DNA from: an uncultured Rhodopirellula sp.
Lineage (GTDB): Bacteria; Planctomycetota; Planctomycetia; Pirellulales; Pirellulaceae
Direction of reading: 5' to 3'
Assembly (NCBI GenBank): GCA_913061385.1
Contig: CAJXTM010000098.1
Coordinates: 1-8,688 of the forward strand
DNA length: 8,688 nt
Shown here: piece by piece, positions 1 to 5,661 of the stretch
Layout: the number at the start of each line of letters is the position of its first letter
Position numbering within the stretch: the first letter of the stretch is position 1
Position numbers and translations under genes: made by a program
Notes under the pieces: generated by a model
What the model was told of the DNA's origin: nothing
Databases searched by the model: none
The model's input: the letters and a program-made list of their open reading frames with translations, nothing else

Positions 1-47
1 CTACACGTAAGGAGTCGTCGGCAGCGTCAGATGTGTATAAGAGACAG
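1..47 (+). other. Untrimmed Illumina Nextera P5/i5 adapter (artefact)
   Basis: This stretch is synthetic. Bases 1-6 (CTACAC) match the end of the Illumina P5 oligo. Bases 7-14 (GTAAGGAG) match an 8-base Nextera i5 index, the one I remember as S505/N505. Bases 15-28 (TCGTCGGCAGCGTC) are the Nextera read-1 tail. Bases 29-47 (AGATGTGTATAAGAGACAG) are the 19-bp Tn5 mosaic end used in tagmentation. The order P5, index, read-1 tail, mosaic end, insert is exactly that of a Nextera library molecule, so the genomic insert begins at base 48. The mosaic end here is a library reagent and not evidence of a native transposon. Confidence 0.98.
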
Positions 48-691
48 ACCTTGGGCTCAATGCACAAAATCAAAGTCGCCGCTGACAATGTTAGGCAAAG
101 CGACGTTTTCAGACTGGGTTGATACGCCTTAATCCAAGGGTACCGTTTTGCTGCTAAAGCAAAAAATGATAGGCAAGCTACATACAGAAACAGGTATTGC
201 AAAAACCATAGGTGGCTTAAACCCCACAGGTTTTGACCAATCGGGTGATCAAGTTTCAAGCTTTTGAGTTTGACGGGTGAAACGATCCCTTCCGCAACCC
301 AACTGCCCACCCAACAGTAGAGGTCCAATGGAAGAATCACGATCGCACCGAACAGCAGTGGGACCAGCAATCGACGGGCACGACTTCGAATCAGCACACG
401 CGGCCCACGTCGTTGCAGAGTTTGCCATGCGAAGAATCCAGCCAAGACCAAAAATAACGGCATGATGAACAGCTCAATCGACCAAAATAAAAAGTCGATG
501 GCGGTATTGGGTGTGTCTCTAACAGACCAACTAAGACCCGGCATGGGATAACGCAGATAAGGCACGCAACTGTGAAGCAATACCACCCCCAAGGCAGCAA
601 AGCATCGCAAAGCATCCAAGCCAGCAAAATTTGGCTTGTCGGGCTGAGTCGGCAACACGGCATCGGCGGAGCGGATCGGTAGTACATCCAT
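48..691 (-). CDS. Acyltransferase-3 / OpgC-like membrane acyltransferase, C-terminus missing
   Basis: This is an open frame of 214 codons with no stop, cut at its 3' end by the adapter junction. The product is an integral membrane protein of the acyltransferase 3 superfamily, which transfers acyl groups such as succinyl or acetyl to sugars and glycans. Residues 23-41 hold the family's opening signature (LDALRCFAALGVVLLHS), including the conserved histidine at 40. Residues 72-92 form a second membrane segment (IELFIMPLFLVLAGFFAW). A basic stretch, RSRARRLLVPLLFG, follows at 102-115. HLWFLQYLFLYV at 160-171 matches the family's HLWFL segment, and a further hydrophobic segment starts near 197. 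The ATG at 691 is the only good start, because an in-frame TAA lies five codons upstream; no clear ribosome site is seen. Full-length relatives have roughly 350-400 residues, so about half is missing. The substrate is unknown. It lies 118 bp downstream of the oxidoreductase gene and could share its transcript. Confidence 0.88.
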
Positions 692-809
692 GATGCGTGC
701 TGATTACCAAAACCAAGCTGAATTTTGGAAGTGCAATGCCTTGCAATCCATGGGGAGATCAGGCCCCACAAATCTTTTGGCAAATGCTTTCAAAACGTGG
801 TTCAGCGGG

Positions 810-1955
810 TCAGTTGAGGTGCCTAATCAGTGGCGTAGCGATCTTTGGGAACTTTGCTAGCGTGGTGCCGATGGTTTTCCTTGCCAACCCAGAACGCAAC
901 GTATTGGTGACGATTCGGCATGTTCGCTTTTTTCCGCGTAACAGTTTTTGTTGATCGCGGTCCCACTGATTACCAATCGTCGAGAGCATGTCTTTGCCTG
1001 TCTGCCTGCTGGCTGAGCTGATTCGATTTGCGGCGGCGACTCCGCTCTGCAGGCCCCAAGTCATCCCTTCACCCGTGAACGGCTCGACATACCCTGAGGC
1101 ATCACCAATGGCCATTAGTCGGCCAGTCCCAGCGACGCGTGTACGCCTAAGTGGCGGGGTGGTCATCACTTTTGACGCGGGGCCCCATCGAAACGCAGGA
1201 AAAGTGCTCCGGTCCAGGATTCGTTGAACACGCTCGGCAGGTGTCCCTTGTTGAGCTGCCGCGGAACCAGAGCGAAGTGCGGCGGCGACATCCACGTGAC
1301 CGGTTTCCAATTTCACCAGACCGACGTAACCATCATGGTCGCACGCCATGTGTATGACTTGGGGGGCGATTTGCTCACATCGGGCGACCCAGGAAACTCC
1401 GAATGGGCCATGCGGTGATTCTTTCCAAGGAAGAAGTGCTGTGATTCCCGGTGAATTCAATCCTGTTGCCAAGATAACGATGTCGAACTCGCGCTGCTCT
1501 TCGTGTGCTTTATGCTGCAGCGTGACTTTAACCAGTGCTGGGGCAACATCAACTATGCGGGCTTTGCACTGCATATGGACCTCGCATCCTGCGTTTTTTG
1601 CAATCTCGATTAACGTCGAGTCGAGGGCCTCACGCGAGATGGCAATCCCTGAGGGCAATGCCACTTTTATGGTGTGACCACCAAGTGACGCTTGCCATTG
1701 GTTCACTTGCACTGCTTGAGCCATGACGCGTTGAAACAGTCTGTTGTCGGCAGCTGATTGCGATGCCAATTCAGGGTTCCCTAATTGCATGAGAGTCTTG
1801 ATCCCTGCTCCGCCGATGCAGCAGCCGCAGACCTTATTTCTCGGGAACTCGGCTTTTTCGACCAATGTTACGTTCACATCATGGGCTCGCAATTGGATAG
1901 CGCAGGCACTGCCAGCAACTCCGCCTCCAACGACTAGCACGGTGGGTGAATTCAT
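810..1955 (-). CDS. FAD-dependent oxidoreductase, geranylgeranyl-reductase-like
   Basis: A 381-residue flavoprotein. The N-terminus has a Rossmann dinucleotide-binding motif, VLVVGGGVAGSACAIQL (residues 6-22, GGGxAG at 10-15), followed by an acidic residue ending the second strand (VEK at 32-34). KVCGCCIGGAG (41-51) sits where this family usually has a KxCGExL-type segment. ATG at 163-165 and the C-terminal FAD motif IGDASGYVEPFTGEGM (283-298) complete the p-hydroxybenzoate-hydroxylase-like FAD fold typical of geranylgeranyl reductases and related hydrophobic-substrate oxidoreductases. The length is normal for the family. It probably reduces or hydroxylates a lipid, isoprenoid or polyketide; the substrate cannot be told from sequence. 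Its start is 31 bp downstream of the methyltransferase stop on the same strand, so the two are very likely co-transcribed. The ATG is preceded by an A-run and no Shine-Dalgarno site. A halogenase or monooxygenase role is less likely, because the halogenase WxWxIP motif is absent. Confidence 0.9.
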   Translation of the reverse strand: MNSPTVLVVGGGVAGSACAIQLRAHDVNVTLVEKAEFPRNKVCGCCIGGAGIKTLMQLGNPELASQSAADNRLFQRVMAQAVQVNQWQASLGGHTIKVALPSGIAISREALDSTLIEIAKNAGCEVHMQCKARIVDVAPALVKVTLQHKAHEEQREFDIVILATGLNSPGITALLPWKESPHGPFGVSWVARCEQIAPQVIHMACDHDGYVGLVKLETGHVDVAAALRSGSAAAQQGTPAERVQRILDRSTFPAFRWGPASKVMTTPPLRRTRVAGTGRLMAIGDASGYVEPFTGEGMTWGLQSGVAAANRISSASRQTGKDMLSTIGNQWDRDQQKLLRGKKRTCRIVTNTLRSGLARKTIGTTLAKFPKIATPLIRHLN

Positions 1956-1986
1956 TTTTTAAGTTGGTGCGGGTAGGTGTCACGAA

Positions 1987-2730
1987 TCACGCAAATGAAG
2001 GCATCGGTTGTTTTGACGCAACCTCGTCGATCGTGGCAATGAAACGACAGGGAAACAGACGTTTGATTTTGATCGGATGACCAAGTGCTTGCTGCGAGAT
2101 TGTCTGAAATTCGTGCATCGTAAACGCAGCATGTAGGCTGAGAGTGGCATCGGTGTGAACGACCTTTGATCGCGACAACAACCTGCTGGCCACAGAGACC
2201 AGAGCAAGATTCAGGTAGCTCCGTTCCAAGTCGCAGATGATGACAGTGCCGTCGCTAGCTTTGCGCATCGCTTTCAGTAATTGCACCGCTTGATGGTTTT
2301 CGAGGTGGTGCATGAACAATGAGCAGGTCGCAACGTCGAACCCCGACGGTAGGGGACTTTGCAGGCAGTCATGTTGCAGCGATAGCACATGCAAGTCAGC
2401 AGCATGGGCGCGACGTTGTTGCTCTTCAATCGCAACCGAACGCAGATCCAGCAGGGTCAGCTGTAGGTTCCAGCCATCTGCTTTTGCCCATTTCGCCCAA
2501 CGCAGTGGAACATCGCCAGAGCCGCTCGCGACGTCCAGCAAATGAAGCGATTGGTTCTCGCGGGTCATCGCAAGACGTTTGAGACGCCGGTACATCGCAG
2601 AAGCAACACCGCTGCACCGGTTCAGGCGTGCAAGACCATGCAGAGCCAATTCGTGTTCATCCCGCGGTAAATTGGGATCGTCCATCAATTCTGGCTGCAG
2701 GTTACGTTGCCCCAAGGATAGGTTAGGCAT
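1987..2730 (-). CDS. Class I SAM-dependent methyltransferase
   Basis: A 247-residue methyltransferase with a Rossmann-like SAM-binding domain. Motif I is LLDVASGSGDVP (residues 64-75). The strand LTLLDLR follows, with its acidic residue expected to bind the SAM ribose. A motif-IV-like segment FDVATCSLFMHHL comes next, and then VIICDLERSY. Before the SAM domain lies PELMDDPNL (13-21) and GLARLNRCS (32-40), a segment I associate with methyltransferases paired with geranylgeranyl-reductase-like flavoproteins. The frame is open for another 85 codons upstream to an ATG at 2985. I chose the ATG at 2730 because that extension has no domain-like character and runs through the 16-bp repeats and hairpin. 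The ribosome site is weak either way. It is the first gene of a likely two- or three-gene operon with the downstream FAD oxidoreductase. The methyl acceptor is unknown; a lipid, quinone-like or polyketide substrate is plausible. Confidence 0.9.
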   Translation of the reverse strand: MPNLSLGQRNLQPELMDDPNLPRDEHELALHGLARLNRCSGVASAMYRRLKRLAMTRENQSLHLLDVASGSGDVPLRWAKWAKADGWNLQLTLLDLRSVAIEEQQRRAHAADLHVLSLQHDCLQSPLPSGFDVATCSLFMHHLENHQAVQLLKAMRKASDGTVIICDLERSYLNLALVSVASRLLSRSKVVHTDATLSLHAAFTMHEFQTISQQALGHPIKIKRLFPCRFIATIDEVASKQPMPSFA

Positions 2731-2888
2731 GGTTGCAGTTGCTTCGTGAGGACAAATTGAGGGCCGAGGGCGAAAAGCCGAAAATAAGAACCCCGTTACT
2801 TCATTGTAAGATGGGAGCTCTGCCACTGGTAGTTTTACCGGCTTGCGATCAGACAAACCACACGAGAACCGCCGGAAATTCGCAAGAG

Positions 2889-2911
2889 ACGTGGGTGCCC
2901 AGCACCCACGT
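2889..2911. repeat. Perfect 10-bp inverted repeat (hairpin) with 3-nt loop
   Basis: ACGTGGGTGC (2889-2898) and GCACCCACGT (2902-2911) are exact reverse complements around the 3-base loop CCA. The stem is GC-rich and would be very stable in RNA or as a DNA cruciform. It lies downstream of the lgt-like stop and about 160 bp upstream of the methyltransferase start. No T-run follows on either strand, so it is not a textbook Rho-independent terminator. It could still block RNA decay or act as a terminator in this phylum. Confidence 0.85.
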
Positions 2912-2925
2912 GAGTTTGCATGCGG

Positions 2926-2957
2926 TCGGTAAGCCAATGCATCGGTAAGCCAATGCA
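2926..2957. repeat. Two perfect tandem copies of a 16-bp intergenic repeat
   Basis: The unit TCGGTAAGCCAATGCA occurs twice without mismatch (2926-2941 and 2942-2957). Read on the strand of the neighbouring genes the unit is GCATTGGCTTACCGAT in another phase. It resembles the 16-bp unit found at 5511-5550. It is non-coding under the chosen methyltransferase start. Confidence 0.95.
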
Positions 2958-2962
2958 TTGGC
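2949..2962. repeat. 14-bp perfect palindrome at the repeat edge
   Basis: GCCAATGCATTGGC is its own reverse complement. It is formed by the end of the second 16-bp repeat plus the next five bases, so the two halves are GCCAATG and CATTGGC. It may be a protein-binding site or a cruciform, or simply a consequence of a third, degenerate repeat in the opposite sense. Confidence 0.85.
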
Positions 2963-3038
2963 AGACCATGTCCTGTAGAAGCCACGTCATCGACGTTTTG
3001 CCTGCTGAGTCTTCCCCGGCGGCAGGCCGTGTTATCGG

Positions 3039-4322
3039 CTACGAATCGGTCGAAACTTCGCAGGTTGTTCCATCAGGCCGATGCAGTTTGCTGCGGTAAA
3101 TTAAACCTAATCCAATCAGCGAGCCAGTGAAGACAACGACGCTAACCCATTGCGAGATAGAAAGTGTTGTTCCAAATTGACCAGACTCATCCACGCGGAC
3201 CAATTCCAATACGAAACGCAGGATCGCATAGCTCGCAAAACCTAGCATCATCACTGTGCCATCACGAAAGCGTTTGGCTGGGATGAGGCAAAGACAAATG
3301 CAAAGTATCAGTGATGTGCTGCTGCTGAGAATTTGTGCCGCAAAAACCGGCAAGGCGGTCGCTGGTAATTGGTCAGGGGTCCATCGCTGCCGCACGCCGT
3401 CAACCGTAGCAATGACTCCCGTCCTGGCATCCTCCGCTGGAATGTCTCGTGATGCGGTGGCGAGCGGTGTGAAATCAGGAGCCAACGTCTCGAGCTTTTG
3501 GCCCGTGCGTATATCTCTTTGATCTGCCAATCCGCCGGGGGTGATGCTTGTGATAAGGCGTGTTTCTGGGTCAAAACGAAAACCTAGTAACTCGCCGCTT
3601 CGTAGTTGGTCTTCATAGACCGGGCTGTTGGGTGGGAATTTCAGGGCGAACTGGTTGTCCTCACACCGCCCTCCGTAACAGCATCCATTCATCACGCAGC
3701 CGAGCCGACCAATGAAGACGCCCAAAAACATGCACGGAACAATGACATCACCGAATTTTAACCAAGACAGTTTCTTTCGATAAAGATAAATCGAGCCAGC
3801 AAGGATGCCGCCAATGAACGAGCCATAAACGACCAAACCGCCTCCTGTAAAATTCAGCACATTGCCCACTGTCTCTGACCATGTGTCAGCAATGAATTGA
3901 TCACGGTACTGAATCACAAAAAAAGTTCTAGCTCCGAGGATGCCGCCTGCAAACGCCCAAGGTGCCACAGAGTAGATCAGCTCGGCATCGAAACCTTGCC
4001 GTTTGGCGCGATAGGCGGCGAGCCAGACGGCTGAGCCTACCGCCAATAGCAGCATGACACCGTAGCCGCGTATTGCCATCCCAACCGGTTCCTGGTCCAG
4101 ATTGGTCAACTCAATCCGTGGCAGAACCAGCCAGACGATTCCCAGCATCAATAACCAAACAGGCCATTCACGTGAAAAAATGTCGGCGATTTCAGCGCCC
4201 TGCAGCTTGGCAAACAACAGGCGAATGACCAATGCAGCGAGGATCGCGACCAGCAGCCAGCCAAACCCAAATAGTGGGATACCGGCGATTTCGTGGGGGA
4301 TCAGCAGAAGGGTTCGCTGCAT
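3039..4322 (-). CDS. lgt: Prolipoprotein diacylglyceryl transferase family (Lgt) with PDZ-like insert
   Basis: A 427-residue polytopic inner-membrane protein of the Lgt family. Lgt moves diacylglyceryl from phosphatidylglycerol to the lipobox cysteine of preprolipoproteins. Lgt landmarks are present: IRGYG (84-88, Y87 matching E. coli Y26), LGARTFFVIQYR (129-140), GGGLVVYGSFIGG (160-172), GRLGCVMNGCCYGG (205-218) and YAILRFVLELVR (365-376; R369 and E373 matching R239 and E243). Differences from E. coli stand out: Y166 in place of H103, C209 in place of N146, C214 in place of E151, and no HPxQLYE motif. Two extra N-terminal helices (about 14-38 and 53-70) and a roughly 95-residue insert (about 232-326, with a PDZ-like ITPGGLADQRDIRTGQKL stretch) explain the length against about 290 residues in E. 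coli. The ATG at 4322 follows GGAAG and opens with MQRTLLLIPHEIAG; an ATG at 4364 would only add a hydrophilic leader. The fold is clear; the exact reaction is an inference. Confidence 0.88.
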   Translation of the reverse strand: MQRTLLLIPHEIAGIPLFGFGWLLVAILAALVIRLLFAKLQGAEIADIFSREWPVWLLMLGIVWLVLPRIELTNLDQEPVGMAIRGYGVMLLLAVGSAVWLAAYRAKRQGFDAELIYSVAPWAFAGGILGARTFFVIQYRDQFIADTWSETVGNVLNFTGGGLVVYGSFIGGILAGSIYLYRKKLSWLKFGDVIVPCMFLGVFIGRLGCVMNGCCYGGRCEDNQFALKFPPNSPVYEDQLRSGELLGFRFDPETRLITSITPGGLADQRDIRTGQKLETLAPDFTPLATASRDIPAEDARTGVIATVDGVRQRWTPDQLPATALPVFAAQILSSSTSLILCICLCLIPAKRFRDGTVMMLGFASYAILRFVLELVRVDESGQFGTTLSISQWVSVVVFTGSLIGLGLIYRSKLHRPDGTTCEVSTDS

Positions 4323-4704
4323 TGAACTTCCGTTTTTATCGTCTTTGGAATGGCGTCGCCGCATTGGTCTGGACGGCTTGCCTGCCTCTTTTCTACGCTC
4401 GCAACCGCCTCGAAGTCCAGATCGCGCGTTTCTCTTTTGACCGATTTGCTAGCGAAAAGACCAAATGGGTCGGGCAGTGAGATCTCTGATCCGTTCCCGC
4501 ACATGCGTATCGCCAGCTTTTAAAGAGGGTGGATTGATGATCTGGGCATCGAATTGCAGAGCTAGTGGATGACAGAGCTAGCAGCTGAATGAGACGGATT
4601 GCAGATGAGGCACACGGATCGCATTTGCGATTTCCAAGCTAAACTTTCGAGGTGACTGAATGTTCGGCGTGGGGCTTTCGGGATTCGACAAAAACGACGA
4701 ATAG
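4323..4704. other. Divergent intergenic region, lgt-like gene / secreted protein
   Basis: This 382-bp gap lies between two divergently transcribed genes and should hold both promoters. I find no convincing promoter boxes. Visible elements are a GAGATCTC palindrome at 4479-4486, two imperfect 16-bp direct repeats at 4557-4588 that share CAGAGCTAG, and a short inverted repeat at 4618-4631 (ATCGCA TT TGCGAT). Short open frames here lack family features and I treat them as chance. Confidence 0.55.
4557..4588. repeat. Two imperfect 16-bp direct repeats
   Basis: CAGAGCTAGTGGATGA (4557-4572) is followed directly by CAGAGCTAGCAGCTGA (4573-4588). Thirteen of 16 positions match. The sequence is unrelated to the other 16-bp repeats in this window, although the period is the same. 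It may be chance. Confidence 0.5.
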
Positions 4705-5502
4705 ATGGCGAGCAACTCTCGTGCGAAAAAGACGACTGTCCTGCCAAGGAAACTGATCATTGTGAACCAATCCTTTATCTCAACCTTAATTGCGGTCTTG
4801 TTCATGCCGGCAGTGGGAACAGCTTCGGCACTCGGTGCTGATCAGACCTTTTCCGTCACGACACAAATATTTGTTGGTGAGCAGAAAACTCCTGCGTCGG
4901 AGCATCAAATTCTGTTTGATCAGGGTTTGGTTTATGATGTTCCTGTGATCAACCGCCGATTCATTACGGTATTTGATCCGGCACAGAAACGGGTCACCTT
5001 GTTAGATCGCGACACGCAGGTACAGGCCTCGGTCAGCACGGATGATCTCATTAAGATCACAGCCCAGGCCCGAGCTACCGTATCAGATGATGAACAGAAG
5101 AAAAAACTTGGGATGCAAGCGCAGGTTGAGTCCAGTCAAAACGGTCAGGGTTATACGATTAAATTTGCTAACATCGAGTACCACACAACCACACAGAACC
5201 CCAAGGACCGCGGAATCGCAACTGACTATGCGATGTTCGTCGATCTCGCTTCCAGATTAAACCTCGTTCGCCGGCTTGGTCCGCCCCCGTTCGGACGAAT
5301 GACGCTTCATCAGAAACTTGCTGCCAATGCTGAACTGCCCTTGGAACTGAAGTTGATTGTCACCGGAAGTAAGCAAACCGAGACGTATCGGTCAACGCAC
5401 TCGGTTGATGATATGACGGACACGGATCGAGAAACGATTGATGAAGTTCGCGGTTATCTGGCTCTTTATCGTCAGGTCGATCTCAACGTTTTTCCCAAGT
5501 GA
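4705..5502 (+). CDS. Secreted protein of unknown function
   Basis: A 265-residue protein I do not recognise. Residues 8-45 look like a Sec signal peptide: a basic stretch (KKTTVLPRK), a hydrophobic core (SFISTLIAVLFMPAV) and a likely cleavage after ASALGA, leaving a mature protein that starts DQTFSV. No lipobox cysteine is seen. The mature part is mixed alpha/beta in character, with a strand-rich N-terminal half (FSVTTQIFVGEQ; RRFITVFDPAQKRVTLLDRDTQVQASV) and no membrane segments. LELKLIVTGSKQTETYRSTHSV (213-234) and a charged C-terminal part follow. A GTG at 4762 (residue 20) is an alternative start: it has AAGGA 11 bases upstream and gives a shorter signal peptide, while the ATG at 4705 has no ribosome site. 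The gene diverges from the lgt-like gene and converges on the DUF1080 gene. A periplasmic role is likely; nothing more can be said from sequence. Confidence 0.82.
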   Translation: MASNSRAKKTTVLPRKLIIVNQSFISTLIAVLFMPAVGTASALGADQTFSVTTQIFVGEQKTPASEHQILFDQGLVYDVPVINRRFITVFDPAQKRVTLLDRDTQVQASVSTDDLIKITAQARATVSDDEQKKKLGMQAQVESSQNGQGYTIKFANIEYHTTTQNPKDRGIATDYAMFVDLASRLNLVRRLGPPPFGRMTLHQKLAANAELPLELKLIVTGSKQTETYRSTHSVDDMTDTDRETIDEVRGYLALYRQVDLNVFPK

Positions 5503-5510
5503 TTTTTCTT

Positions 5511-5550
5511 GCATTGGGTTGACCGGGCATTGGGTTGACCGGGCATTGGG
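5511..5550. repeat. 16-bp tandem repeat, about 2.5 copies, just after a stop codon
   Basis: The unit GCATTGGGTTGACCGG is repeated exactly at 5511-5526 and 5527-5542, and its first 8 bases again at 5543-5550. It starts 8 bp after the stop of the secreted-protein gene, in the gap between two convergent genes. Aligned to the lgt-side unit read on the minus strand (GCATTGGCTTACCGAT), about 14 positions agree with one or two single-base gaps. Confidence 0.95.
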
Positions 5551-5609
5551 GAAAACATGGCGTAAAAAGTAGCCGTGCACTTGGCAGACCGAGCAGGTAG
5601 GAACGCTGA

Positions 5610-5628
5610 GCGAACCATCAGGGTTCGC
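5610..5628. repeat. Possible hairpin between convergent genes
   Basis: GCGAACC (5610-5616) and GGTTCGC (5622-5628) pair over a 5-base loop (ATCAG). It lies in the 159-bp gap between the stop codons of two convergent genes, where a terminator for both would be expected. There is no adjacent T-run, so a terminator role is only a guess. Confidence 0.4.
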
Positions 5629-5661
5629 GAAAGCAATCACGGAAGCCGCGGCTGTAGGAAA

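Larger units (their letters stand above)
2731..3038. other. Intergenic gap between lgt-like gene and methyltransferase
   Basis: This 308-bp gap separates the 3' end of the lgt-like gene from the start of the methyltransferase, both on the minus strand. It holds a perfect hairpin (2889-2911), two tandem 16-bp repeats (2926-2957) and a 14-bp palindrome (2949-2962). The methyltransferase promoter should lie in the part near 2730-2890, but I cannot point to convincing -10/-35 boxes. I see no gene or RNA family here. Confidence 0.6.

Noticed and set aside
29..47. Tn5 mosaic end as a sign of a native transposon
   Set aside because: It is embedded in a complete Nextera adapter with an index, so it is a library artefact.
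391..783. 130-residue minus-strand open frame as a gene
   Set aside because: It overlaps the acyltransferase frame, is cysteine/tryptophan rich and has no domain character; the partial acyltransferase frame explains the region.
2926..2957. CRISPR-like array
   Set aside because: The copies are directly adjacent with no spacers, only two units are present, and no cas gene is nearby.
2731..2985. N-terminal extension of the methyltransferase to the ATG at 2985
   Set aside because: The 85 extra residues run through the hairpin and tandem repeats and show no domain features; the ATG at 2730 gives a normal-length enzyme.
4479..4486. GAGATCTC palindrome as an operator
   Set aside because: An 8-bp palindrome is expected by chance in a window of this size, and nothing else supports it.
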